In this document: in pieces, positions 21,239 through 32,002 of the stretch
Layout: every line of letters starts with the position of its first letter
How positions within the stretch are numbered: the first letter of the stretch is position 1
Assembly: GCA_013146195.2 (NCBI GenBank)
Contig: CM028377.1
Location: forward strand, 171,506,290 to 171,570,289
Source of the DNA: Codonopsis lanceolata
Taxonomy: Eukaryota; Streptophyta; Magnoliopsida; Asterales; Campanulaceae
Direction of reading: 5' to 3'
Length of the DNA: 64,000 nucleotides
Program-made: the position numbers and the translations under genes
The notes under the pieces: model-generated
What the model was told of the DNA's origin: nothing
The model's input: only the letters and a program-made list of their open reading frames with translations
Database searches by the model: none

Positions 21239-23158
21239 TCAAGGTGAGCTCGGTTCTTTCACCGACCTCGGGAAAGCCTCTACTACTTTGCTAGTGAGAG
21301 TCTCCTGGGTTGTCTTCAGCTCGACCCCAACGCAGTTGACCGCCTCCTCCGCCTGATTTTTCTCCTCGCTTTTCTTCTTCAAGAATGCGACATTTGAATT
21401 GATGTTGTCAACCAACTGCTCATACATCATCTATGCCTTGGTAGCGATCAAATAAAGATGTAGTTGATATTTGTGGAATATTAAAACAATGGGTTGTAAG
21501 GAAAAGTATTTACCTCGGCCAAGCACATCCCAACCTCCTCTCCCACCAAACCGAGCTCACTTGGTTGGAGCTCTTCTTCAGTCATCAAGCATGCTAAGGA
21601 AATTTTCCTTGTGCCAGATTCGCATGGAAGAGGTAGCCTCTTCGAGCATAAGGCTTTTTCCCTCGGCTCTGGGCTTCGGTACTTCCCCGTCTCCCTTCTA
21701 GGACTTTGCCTCTGGCTCGATGATGTTGATTATGGGTCGAGGAGCTCTACCAACCCTTTCACTCGGTAGGAGTTGGGGCAAAGGAGTGTAGCAGATGACC
21801 GGTTCTCGTTAATTATGTTGGTACCTCGACCGCTGGTAGTGGCCTGACGGCGGAAGGGCCGCAGCGGTGGATAAATGCTTGTTCCATTTGCTTGAGCTTT
21901 TCGCGACTGAGGAATTTGTTAACATCTGCCAACCGCCTATGTCTCGCAAAAGTAAAACAAGAGCATAAGAAATATAAAAGATAATAAATTTATGAAGTTC
22001 GATGTAAAGAACAGAGTTAAAAGAGTAGACCAAGAAGAGTAGTGGTGGGTGCTGGTTCCTGGGCCATACAAGACTCAACACATTCGCCTGGGAATTTTTC
22101 CCCGTGACTTTGGGCCCAATATGGATGTGGAAGTTCAGGTTCAATGACAACTCGGGTTCGACCTTCCATGGGCCAATTTAGGATTCCAAATTGCCTGGAG
22201 AAGAGATAAGTCAAAGGTGAGAGCTCGCCAATCAAGTACGAATCAATCTCGCTTCGGCCTATCTCTCCTCCTCCTCCTTCATTCCAGCAAGGATTGAAGG
22301 CCTTAGCTATTCCGGTTCGCCAAATGATAAGCATTTTTGTCATAGTTGGGAGTCCAAAGTCGTGGAGGTAAGGGCAAAAGGCCATCCGCTTGATTCGATC
22401 AAGAAGGCTTTTCCATCCCGCTTATCTACTTTGTTCGGGCCGCCGTTGAGAAGCTTGAAATAGTTCGGTTTGAGCGACTGCGGAGACTTTTTGTCCAAAG
22501 AAAAGAGAAAGAATTTCCTAACAAAGTCATATCGTTCGAACCCGAGCAACCCGCAGTTACCGTAGGCCATCGAACCTTCACCGTTGTAAGGGTTAGATCG
22601 CAGGAAGGGCATTAGTTTCTAGGAATTCTACAACAAAGGGGTCGAGGGGAAGGCGAAGTCCTACCGTAAAAAGTCAAAATAGAAGACCATGTTGTCTCCC
22701 CGGTAATTATATCCATTCTTGTCGATGTCAAGGCCGAAGGCGCGAACTCCTGATAGTGTTTGGGATCCATTCCTAAAGAGTAAAACCAAGTACTAACTTC
22801 ATCTTTAAGCTCGTCCCACTTGATCGAGGGAGGAATGTTTGGAACGATTTGTATAGAAGAATTTTGGTTTTGTCCAGTTGGTAATTGCTCGTTGGAAGGT
22901 TTTCTCGCTGGTCATTTTCGAAAGGGTTTTGATAGTTGCCGCCGCTCCTTGTTCTGTTGGATCGTTGGTTTTCGCCCGCGAGGAATCGAGTGATTCACTT
23001 GCTCGCCGAGTCGAACTTGAAGATGGTGGATTTTCTTCGAGCGCCATGGTCATAGCTTCTCGATTGGGTATCCTCGCTAGACATCCTACAGAAAAGGAAT
23101 CGAGGAACGTTAAACCTTGTTTGGGTGGTCGGCAAACATAAGTTAAATTAAAACCCAT
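21239..23158 (-). pseudogene. antisense gene of Tat copy C
   Basis: The same gene as at 7288-9497, opposite to the element's LTR orientation. In order on the minus strand: a Ser-rich N-terminus (about 23100-22950; TTTTCTGTAG before GATGTCTAGC may be an acceptor), the transposon-associated domain (GDNMVFYFDFLR, GFERYDFVRKFFLFSLDKK, KVDKRDGKAFLIESSGWPFA), a second block (FGILNWPMEG, LPHPYWAQSHGEKFPGEC), an exon end at GMCLAE with donor GTAAATAC at 21513, and the start of a coiled coil (MMYEQLVDNINSNVAFLKKK). Several stops and shifts are present. The coiled coil is truncated near 21239. Confidence 0.7.
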
Positions 23159-23549
23159 GGCAAGAGCCGGTCATGAGATCGATGAATGTGGCACCGATCA
23201 TATATCTCGACTCCTCGGGTTCGGTCCGAGTAGTTGGGTGATAGAGGAAAGCAAGATAAATTGAAGGGATTGGAGCTTAAAATCTACGCTTTTAATAGTT
23301 TGCATTGTCAGTTTAAAGGTTGAATAATGCAGAAGAACCCTAATTCGGGTTGAAATAATGAAAATATGGCGAAAACTAGAAAAGAGATTGAGAAAGTACT
23401 GCTCAAGCTTTCGCTGAGAAATACCGATTTGGATCCCGAAGATCAACAGATTAAGTCTTGATGCTGGTATTCGATGATGCTTGCAAACGCCAAGATCCGT
23501 TTTCTCAAGCTCAAGTTTTTCAATGCAAGAAAGTTTGAAATGATGGGGA

Positions 23550-23575
23550 GGCGTCCGTTTTTATACATGGAGAAA
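23550..23575 (-). promoter_or_regulatory. TATA box of the antisense gene (copy C)
   Basis: On the minus strand CCATGTATAAAAACGG lies about 400 bases upstream of the first long frame, followed by a C/T-rich leader with no long ORF. It is located between the antisense gene and the LTR and points away from the LTR, so the antisense gene could be transcribed on its own. Confidence 0.5.
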
Positions 23576-23849
23576 CCGACGTTTGGCGGTCACTCATCAT
23601 CAGGGTTCGCGTTCCGAGGCTCAATCTTCGAGGTGGCATTAATGCTTCGTTGGGAAACGGGCATGTCTTTTTCGGCGCTACGATGCCTAGGTTTTTTGAA
23701 AAAAAAAAAGTTGTCTAAAAACTGGCGACCGCCTCGCTTAAACCGTTGATCGGGGATAACTGATTCACACATTAAAAGGATTCAATTATGCTTTGAGGGT
23801 ATTTATGAATTTCGAGTCCTTCCTCGCCTCGAGCATTGAATACTCTATG

Positions 23850-24288
23850 GACAAGGAGGGTTATCGAGCCGTCACTAATAGGCCCAAGCCATAAGACACA
23901 TTCTTGGCACTTGATCGTAATTTAACCAAGCGAGCATCCTAATGTCAAGGCTACGAGGAGAAGATTAAATGGTTCTTGCTTTTAACGAGCAGGGTCTCAA
24001 CCATCAGCGAGCAAGAGATGCCGCTAAAGCTAGGGCTTAACCATGAGCAGAGCGAAGTAGCATGAGTTGTTATGCTCGATTTAAAAGTTGTTGTCTGTTG
24101 AGGACGGTTATGTCCGGAAAATTCTCCATTTGACCGTTGTGGTTAATGGGATAGTTAATGGGGCAGTTAATATGCCCGCCATTAATGCCATGAGTGTTAA
24201 GTGGGCAAGCATGGCAAAGAGGTTTCCTCCCAAGAATATAAAAAGCCCCTCAAAAATGAAGGGAAAAAGGTACGTGATTTCATACTAG
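23850..24288 (+). repeat. 3' LTR of Tat copy C, truncated by element D
   Basis: It aligns with copy B's LTR from AATAGGCCCAAGCCATAAGA through GAGGACGGTTATGTCC, the core promoter AATATAAAAAGCCCC (near 24236) and GGTACGTGATTTC. It lacks the last 200 bases of the LTR because element D inserted at 24289. The left boundary is approximate. Confidence 0.68.
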
Positions 24289-25251
24289 TGATACGATCTT
24301 CTGAAGGCTTCGTTGAAGAACGATTTACACATTGAAGCTAGGGATCGAAGGATGTTTATGGGGTGACACTCGACCCAACAATTAGCACGAATAGAACCTT
24401 GGCATGTACAAGAACCCGCACTCGTAGCAATTGAAGAACCTAAGTATTGTGAATAACGCCACAATAGGTATGGAATTCCTATTGATAAGTTAGGATTCGA
24501 ATACAATGGAATCACACCGAAGCATTCACAAGTTCATGAAGAACAAGGAGGTTTCGAAGAAAACACTCAAAACTATATTATCTCAAATCAACTAAAACTT
24601 AAACAGTTTTACAATGAAAGGAAGAGGCCTATTTATAACCTAACAAGTAAACCCTAATACTTGGAGAAAAGAAACCCTAAAATTAACTAAACTAATGAAA
24701 ACCCTAATAATCCTGTTTTTCTACATGGGCCTATTTTCAAAATTGCATTTTGGCCCCAAAAGTCTTCTAATAGTTATTAAAAGCTCCCCAAGTCATATCC
24801 GAATATATGGGGACCCTTTAAAGGCTTCCTTTTCCGTAATGAACTGTTTAAACGCTCGAAACGGCACAATCGGGCACCTTGCGGTCGCAAGCTCCCCAAG
24901 ACCTTGCGATCGCAAGCTCGGCAAAGACATCACTCCGAAAATAACAAGCCTCTGGGCCGCAAGCCATGTTAACCTTGCGTCCGCAAGGTCTCCGTAATGT
25001 CGCACGATCTTCTCTTCTTATTCCAATCGCGCCACCACCTCTTTTGATTCGCCGAGTATCCATTATAGTAGCCCGAATCTCCAATGAACCCACTGATCGT
25101 TGGTGTAGAATTCTTGAATCTTCCAATCATATTCCACGCCTCTTAAAGAGTTAATTTTATTTCTTGGGCACTTGGTTCCTTGATCATCACGAATCTCCAT
25201 GCTTGATCAACATTTGACTTTGACTGAACTTAGGCTTGACAGATCTCATCA
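24289..25251 (-). repeat. element D, 3' LTR (963 bp)
   Basis: On the minus strand it starts TGATGAGATCTGTC directly after the polypurine tract and ends AGAAGATCGTATCA. It contains several copies of the palindromic motif CTTGCGNNCGCAAG between 24880 and 24990. Confidence 0.88.
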
Positions 25252-26926
25252 TTCCTCTCCTCTTCAAAAAAGATTTGTCCTCAAATCGACCTACATCAAA
25301 TGGACGCGAATTAGCAACCGAAAAATATGAACTCACATTAATCTTACCATTCAAATCCACTTTAGAGGTCATATTGTAGCCATGCTCAAAATCATTTTGT
25401 TCTCGAACGAGCTTCCCATCCACATAAGCCACGTTTCATGGATCATGAATTAATCGAACTTCATTGGCATCATATCCATCCTTGTGTTTCACATTGATCC
25501 TTGCCCAAACCTGTAGGAGAAACATAACAACACTACGCGATGCAAGATGATCAAAGTGGTTAGCACGACAATTCATACTCAACAAGTAATCACATATCAT
25601 CATGCTCAATTTAGCACAATCAAAGTCTCTCTCAATATTATGCATCAACCAAACCCCATCTCCGGGTTCAAATATCAACCTAACATATTTCACTTGCATT
25701 ACTTGGCAATTTTCCATGAATGACAACATCACATATGCAACACTAAACACAACGAGATCATCATAAGGAATGTCAATGAAAGATATTAATAAGTATAAGA
25801 AGATAATATGCAATATGGCATACCAATTCATGTATCCAAATCCGTCATGACAAGTAAATCCATCAATGTTTATAATCTCACTCATCAAGTTATCACAACT
25901 CGATGTTCTCTCATGAAAATCCTTTATAGAACCAAAGTCACCTTCCTCTTTGAGCAACTTATCACAAGTCAAGGTTTCTTCACTACAAACAATTTTACCA
26001 TACTCTATGGTCTCTTTCTTCCAATCACCAAAAATTGAAGTCTTTTCATTTATTCCTTTGACTTGAATCAAACAACAACCAGATTCGCCAGGTTTGAGGA
26101 TTAATCTAACAAATTTTATCTTTTGCATATTCATATTTAACAATAATGAATCATGCAACAACAAGAAATTACAACCAGAGTGCAATCTCAAGGATAACCA
26201 TCCTTTAGGCTAAACAATCAGACTATAAGTCAGAACATGCTTATATCCCTTAATAACATGAAACTCGTGACCTTTCCAAGGTTTGACATGCTTAACACAA
26301 TTTATTTCCCTCAATGAAACTATATGCAATCCATAAATCTTATGAAACATCAACGCTTCATGGGGAATTTCAACAATCTTATGACATGCAACAAAAGATT
26401 TCATCATAGAAACATCATGCATAATCATTTGTTTAGAACTCACATCTTGATGAAACTTAGAAATTCCCAATGCAAAATTCAGAATTTTCTTTCCAACTTG
26501 TATTGCACAATGCATTCCTATCAATTTATCAACCAATGTACTATCCATGAATGGATCCACATACGCATGATTAGGAATATGCAATGTCAATTTTAAATCA
26601 TCACCAATGTATTCACCACATTTTATCCAATCACTTAGACCATGGTGACTAACCAAATTTTGAAATTGAAACTTTTTAAACAAGTCAAGTGGTCTAACAA
26701 TATTTTTCATGAATAAGGCATTCACAAGACTAATCATATTTTTCAAAGCAACACCTCTCACAATTCTGAATTTATCACCAAAGTTATGGTGTACATCATG
26801 TAATAAATTAATTGGTCTAATAATCTCACCCATAACTGAAGTGTCTACAAGACTATGTAACTTTCCAAACCCAACAACTACACTATTGAGCTTATGATCA
26901 ATATCATGGTGATTATCATGCAACAA
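25187..26926 (-). CDS. long open region of unknown function in element D
   Basis: One reading frame spans about 580 codons with only two stops (TAG at 26208-26210 and TGA at 25433-25435). I recognise no domain. It is rich in His, Met and hydrophobic residues, and a phrase is repeated: KFVRLILKPGESG near 26100, KYVRLIFEPGDGV near 25680 and EVRLIHDP near 25440, which suggests internal duplication. A hydrophobic stretch lies at about 25780-25830 (LHIIFLYLLISFI). The end overlaps the polypurine tract and LTR start, as pol does in many Ty3/gypsy elements, so this region occupies pol's place. It may be foreign sequence or strongly diverged pol. Confidence 0.4.
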
Positions 26927-27003
26927 TTCACCACATATCTTATTTTTCCAAGAAAGAGTAAGATCATACCTTTGGGAAAGTGTAGGATTTACAACAATCT
27001 TCC

Positions 27004-27333
27004 TTACCTTGTTGGTAATTCAACCTTGAGTCTCACAATTTCTTTAGACGGCTTCAACTCATGAACAATCTGTGAATGAGAAATAATGAAACTAGGCAAT
27101 AACAATTCAAATTTATTAGTATGAAAATTTGTCTCACTTTCTTCCTTTTTCTCACACTCTTTCTTTTCCTCTCTCTCTCTATCTTTCCTCTCCTTTTGCC
27201 CGGCTATCTCAAAACTAACTATCTCCTCTCGAGCCGGCCTCTCACTCTTGTTTTCACACAAACTCTCCTTTTTCTCGGCTATCTCACAAACCTCACTTTT
27301 CTCACAAGCCGAACTCTCTAGATTTTCACTCAA
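27004..27333 (-). CDS. charged Lys/Glu-rich segment downstream of gag in element D
   Basis: A 109-codon frame with Lys/Glu repeats (ERKDREREEKKECEKKEE), likely a flexible or coiled-coil segment. It is in a different frame from gag and from the unknown region, so a shift lies on each side. A function cannot be assigned. Confidence 0.4.
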   Translation of the reverse strand: MSENLESSACEKSEVCEIAEKKESLCENKSERPAREEIVSFEIAGQKERKDREREEKKECEKKEESETNFHTNKFELLLPSFIISHSQIVHELKPSKEIVRLKVELPTR

Positions 27334-27579
27334 GCTCTCCTTTTTGAAGGCTTCTCTATTTTCTTTTCCTCACTAGCCTTTCTCTCATTTAATTTATTTT
27401 CAGCTTCAAGAACTTGATTTGTTGTAGGTGGAACGTGTTGTGAAGTTTCGAATGCAAGCTCCATTAGTTCTCTAAACTCTTTCAACCTTTGTTCATCATC
27501 GTCTTCTTTCTCTTTCTAATCTTTCCTTCTCAAACTTCTCTCTTTATTCTTTCAAGATTTTTCTCTCAATTTTGTCCTC

Positions 27580-28147
27580 AATTTTTTCTTTTCAATTCTT
27601 TTCTTTCTTCCTTATGTCTAACCATAGCTCTAGATTTTGGTTCTAAAGATTTATCTTTAAAATAATGAACCGGAACGAATTTTCTTCGCATCACCCTTTT
27701 TAATTCAGCCCAAGTCTCAACTTGAAGCCCTTTACTTCTAAATCTCCATTCCCTTAATCCTTCCCACCAATCAAAAGATAATCATAAAATCTCTATGGTG
27801 GCAGCTCTAACCTTCTTAAGTTCAGGAATGTTATGACCTTCAAAGATTTCCTCCACTTTTTTCTCCCACTCTAAATATACTTTTGGATCATTTTTACCAT
27901 AGAAGGCTGGAATTTTGAATCTAATTCCTCTATGTTCTCCATTCTCCCTATGTTTATGTTTCGGTAAATCTGTTTTTGTTTTAACAACATATTTTAATTT
28001 TTCATTCATTCCCATCTTCAACCTATCTAGACTCACTCTCATCTCTTCTGTCTGTTCCCTAATCATTTTATCAAACTGTTGTGTCATCTCTTCTAACAAA
28101 CTACCCGTATCTGAGTTACTTTCCACGGTGTTCCTACTTTTAAACAT
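27580..28147 (-). pseudogene. gag (retrotransposon Gag core) of element D
   Basis: It starts MFKSRNTVESNSD at 28147. A predicted helical N-terminus (LLEEMTQQFDKMIREQTEEM) is followed by the Ty3/gypsy Gag core: FYGKNDPKVYLEWEKKVEEI, then after one in-frame stop (about 27780) FDWWEGLREWRFR and TWAELKRVMRRKFVPVHYF. This is the standard plant gypsy Gag pattern, which forms the particle. The zinc knuckle was not found. Confidence 0.78.
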
Positions 28148-28900
28148 TATGAAACCTCCAGAAAATATGTTAGAAATAAGCAAGTTTATATCTCACACAC
28201 TTCCTTACGTGTATCACTCAAGCAATGATCACACCTCTCGTGTTTACCTACTCTCCCTCACCTTCAATTCCTCCAAGTTCTAAAAGAACTAACAAATAAA
28301 TCGGTGAATTCTGAAGTAAACAAACCAAACTCAAACAATAGAATTCTACGTATAGAAATAATGAATTAAGAATAGAATTCCAATGATGAAAGACTCAAAG
28401 ATCAATTGTGAACGAAGATTCGATATTAATTTTCGAACCTAGATGATGACAATACTTCAAGCTATTCAATTCGCACAACTAGCAATTTTCAATTTCAAGC
28501 AATAACTTGTTTTTTTCTTTCGGCAACAAGCAACTCCTTTTTTTTTTTTAATTTCAGATTTCTCTTTTTTTTTAATTTGAAATTTTATGTATTTTTTTTA
28601 TTTTCGGATCTGTTTTCTTTTTTTTTTTGTCTGAATACTCTTTTTTTTTGTAATCAAGCTGTCCGAAATAATTTAAAACAACAGTTTTTTTTTATTCTGT
28701 CGTGAACAGTATAACACGTGAACGGTGCGATGAACAGTAGCAGTGAACAGTGCCGTGAACAGTAACCAGATGAACAGTAATCGGCTGAACGAAATCGAAA
28801 AGAACAAATTAGGATTGAAGACCCTAATTCGAAGTAGGAAGAAAAACAAATTGATAATCAAAATAAGAACAATTTAAAGTAAGATAGGTTGTGGAAACGA

Positions 28901-28918
28901 ACCTTTGCTCTGATACCA
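28901..28918 (-). promoter_or_regulatory. primer binding site of element D (initiator Met tRNA type)
   Basis: On the minus strand TGGTATCAGAGCAAAGG begins three bases inside the 5' LTR end. TGGTATCAGAGC is the common plant primer site complementary to the 3' end of initiator methionine tRNA. It fixes the element's orientation. Confidence 0.9.
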
Positions 28919-28921
28919 AAA

Positions 28922-29918
28922 TGATACGATCTTCTCGGAAGGGTTCGTTGAAGAACGAATTACTCACGCGGCGGAAGCTTAGGATCGAAGGATGTTTTGC
29001 GGGGGTGACACCTCGACCCAACAATTAGCACGAAAAGAACCTTGGCATGTACAGCCGCAACCCGCAATCGTAGCAATTGAAGAACCTAAGTATTGTGAAT
29101 AACGACACAATAGGTATGAAATTCATATTGATAAGTTGGGATTCGAACACAACGGAATCACACCGAAGTATTCACAAGTTCATGAAGAACAAGGAGGTTT
29201 CGAAGAAAACACTCAAAAGTATATTATCTCAATAATCCAAAACTAAACTGTTTTACAATGAAAGGAAGAGACCTATTTATAACATTACAAGTAAACCCTA
29301 ATACTTGGAGAAAAAGAAACCCTAAAATTAACTAAAATAATGAAAACCCTAATAATCTCGTTTTTCTACATGGGCCTAATTTCCAAAATTGCATTTTGGC
29401 CTCAAAAGTCTTCCAATAGTTATTAAAAGCTCCCCAAGTCATATCTGAATATATGGGGACCCATTTGAAGGCTTCCTTTTCAATACTGAATTGTTTTAAA
29501 ACGGTTACGGCACAAAACAGCAAGTTCGGGCACCCTTGCGGCCGCAAGCCTTTTGGCACCTTGCGTCCGCAAGGTCGGCAGAAAGTCAGTCCAGAAATAT
29601 CAAGGCCTTGCGGTCGCAAGCCTATTTTAACCTCAAGGCCCGCAAGGTCTCCAATGTCATCCTCGCGATCTTCTTGTTCTCGAATCGCGCTACCAAATTT
29701 CTTTTTGATTCGTCGAGTATCCATTATAGTAGCCCGAATCTCCAATGAACCCACGAATCAAGTTGGTGTAGACTTCTTGAATCTTCCAAACATATTCCAC
29801 GCCTCTTAAAGAGTTAATCTGATTTCTTGGGCACTTGGTTTCTTGATTAATCACGAACTCTCCATGTTTGATCAACATTTGACTTTGACTCGAACTTAGG
29901 CTTGACAAGATCTCATCA
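28922..29918 (-). repeat. element D, 5' LTR (997 bp), also the 3' LTR of an adjoining element
   Basis: The partner of 24289-25251. It holds CTTGCGGNCGCAAG-type palindromes between 29530 and 29650. On its right side (29919-30022, minus strand) lies another internal 3' end with a different polypurine tract (CACGGGGAGA), so this LTR is shared by two elements in tandem. Confidence 0.8.
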
Positions 29919-30023
29919 TCTCCCCGTGAGTAAATCGTTCTCTCTTTTGAGTTGTTGACATTGTTAGGGATGTCCCCATCAATAACTCCTATGAATGGCT
30001 CACACAAAAGTAGATATGTCACA
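29919..30023 (-). mobile_element. internal 3' end of a second element (E) related to D
   Basis: On the minus strand the frame IGVIDGDIPNNVNNSKER leads to YSRGDDEI, which overlaps the LTR start TGATGAGATC exactly as the D frame does. It resembles the acidic tail of Ty3/gypsy pol. Only about 100 bases remain before a Stowaway fragment. Confidence 0.5.
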
Positions 30024-30224
30024 CTCCTTCCGTCCCTAAATTATCGTTCTCCTTTCTTTTTTCGTTCATCCTAAAATAATTGTTCAGTTTGAAACTTACC
30101 TTTTTAAAACAACACTTTTACCATTTTACCCTTACTTTTTTACTCTACTTTAATTATGGGCCACATACACATGAGTTTTAAAGGAAACTACACATTTAAT
30201 CAATATAAATAATCAATATAAACT
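30024..30224. mobile_element. Stowaway MITE, truncated copy
   Basis: Starts CTCCTTCCGTCCCTAAATTA and follows the element at 20185 through ATTATGGGCCACATACACAT and CAATATAAATAATC. The right terminus is missing. Confidence 0.82.
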
Positions 30225-30990
30225 ACACATGAGTATCCCACGACGCGACATCCTCAGGACACACGTGATTCCTCCAACCCCTTAACAACCTACCACCAGG
30301 CTTGCCACCCTCCTCGCTAGGCCCATAACCCACCTTGGATTTACCGAGACGAGCCTTCTTGCTCGTCTTACTCGTACAGTTTTCAACCTTGGGTGCCGAG
30401 GTTGAGTCAATGGCGATCTTCCTTTTCTTCTTCGCCAATTCTTTATTTTTGTTCATCATCTTCAAATTAAGCCGCCACCTCACTGAAAAAAATATGGTAC
30501 AGGTCAAAATAAGCCTAGTCCTTCGACTTACAGACATACATTTCAGATCCGATAGGCCGGTCCTCGGCCCTAAAAGACCCATCCGCGACCACAGAAAGAC
30601 CCTCCAAGTCATATCCAGCGGCGAGCAACAACTCCTTTGCCTCGCTAGGAAGAACTATCTTCCAGTTTCCATCGGTTTGCCTGTATACCCGGGAAAAAGG
30701 TAGGAGATCGAGCATAGATTGGTCGTCCAGGGTTTGCCCGTTTGGTCCTCATTGTCGAAGAAAACACAGAAGGAGATACTACCTTTATCGAGGATGACGA
30801 AGAAGACTGGGTGGATGACTTATAATTAAGCTATGTTCGAGGAAGATTGGTCCGGGGTACGACACGAAGACTTAGACTCCGAACTCATAAAAACACCTTA
30901 ACAATGGACTAAATACAAAATCTAAACGAAAGAGGAAGTACCTGAAACAGACGAGGTTGGAGCAGACGGAGGCAAGGGAAATTAACATTA
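30225..30990 (-). other. unidentified coding-like fragment with a predicted intron
   Basis: On the minus strand one frame reads MSSESKSSCRTPDQSSS (about 30886), later MRTKRANPGRPI, then NWKIVLPSEAKELLLAAGYD and EGLSVVADGSF. A donor GTAAGTCGAAGG and an acceptor TATTTTTTTCAG (near 30535 and 30485) would join it to a Lys-rich tail (NKNKELAKKKRKIA, KTSKKARLGKSK). Stops are present. The start MSSES and Ser-rich beginning resemble the possible start of copy C's antisense gene (MSSEDTQSRS), so it may be another such gene. I cannot assign a function. Confidence 0.35.
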
Positions 30991-32002
30991 CATAGGATGA
31001 TATATATAGAAAAGAGAGAAACTAAAAGTAGTGTACTCAGAAAATTAAATGGAAATTAAAGAAAGGTACTACTTGCCATCCGGATAAATTAAAGTAAAAG
31101 GCAAGGTCGAAAATTCCGCTTTCCATAACAGTTATAAGTCGATATTATGGATCCAGGTTAGTTTCCATTACATGTTCTTGTACATTAAATCGTGAGAATT
31201 ATGTGTTCCAAGATTTTGAGTTTTATTAAAGTATCATGAGTTTATAGAAAATGATTTATATTTGAAACTTATGCATGTATAAAAGTTTAACACGGTAAAC
31301 AAGAATAGAAGAGGTTTTATTTTTGTTAAATCTATAAGACGGAGTTTCACTATCTTACAGCTTAACACATCAACACACGGTGTGTGCGGTAAAGAGGATC
31401 GTCTTACAGAAAAAATATATATGTAAAACTATCTTATCCAAGAGGATCGTCTTACAAAAAAAATATCTGTTAAACCGTTTTACCCAAGCTTTTGTCAAAC
31501 CAGAAACAAAGACACTGGTGAAGGAATTCGAACGAGTGAGCAGGAGACCCAAACGGGAACGAGAGCGGTGCTTGTTTTTGTTGCAACCGAAGCAAGTCTT
31601 CATCCTTTCCTACGTTGTTGTGGTTGTACATTAGTTAGGGGGTGAGAAAGAGAGAGAGAGAGAGCTGTAGCGTACGGCTATGAGGAGGGAGTAGCAGATT
31701 ATTTTAGTTTGAAATCGGCAGAGAAGGAGGGATTCCAAAGTGAAATTATTTTATTTTGAAATCAAAGATTGGGTTTTCTTTTCATATAATCTGTGAATGG
31801 GGGGGTTTTTTTTTTTGAAGCCAAATATGTATCTGAGTTTCCTCGGAGATAATCTATAAATCGGTTTTGGAATCAGGCATTTAAGTGGGTTTTATATGGT
31901 TATAATATGAGTTCTTGAAATCAAATATTGGGCGTGGGTTATCAAATTGATGTCATGGAGTTTTGTGTTTAAAATAAACCAACTTGTGTTGGATTTGTGA
32001 AC
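30991..32002. other. non-coding sequence with a short MITE copy
   Basis: No gene is supported. At about 31325-31480 a short repeat carries CGTCTTACA motifs in both orientations (ATAAGACGGAGTTTC, GAGGATCGTCTTACA twice), a copy of the family also at 43625 and 50930. A GA run lies at 31648-31665. Confidence 0.55.

Larger units (their letters stand above)
21200..24288 (+). mobile_element. Ty3/gypsy Tat-lineage element, copy C (3' end only)
   Basis: Only the antisense gene (minus strand, 23158-21239) and part of a plus-oriented 3' LTR (about 23850-24288) remain; gag-pol is missing. The LTR shares GAGGACGGTTATGTCCGG, GTTAATGGG and TATAAAA motifs in the same order as copy B's LTR. Element D inserted into the LTR at 24288/24289. 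Confidence 0.78.
24289..29918 (-). mobile_element. gag-only LTR retrotransposon (element D), non-autonomous
   Basis: Two direct repeats (24289-25251 and 28922-29918, about 90% alike) begin TGATACGATCTTCT and end AGATCTCATCA. Read on the minus strand, the 5' LTR is followed by a primer site TGGTATCAGAGC (initiator Met tRNA type), a gag frame, a charged region, a 1.7-kb open region of unknown function and a polypurine tract GAAGAGGAGAGGAA before the 3' LTR. No protease, reverse transcriptase, RNase H or integrase is present. It must depend on enzymes from a relative. A 5-base target duplication is not visible (ACTAG left, TCTCC right). Confidence 0.85.

Noticed and set aside
27121..27321. Hydrophobic plus-strand frame that looks like a membrane protein
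   Set aside because: Complement of the Lys/Glu-rich region of element D; Leu/Phe/Ser content follows from the opposite strand.
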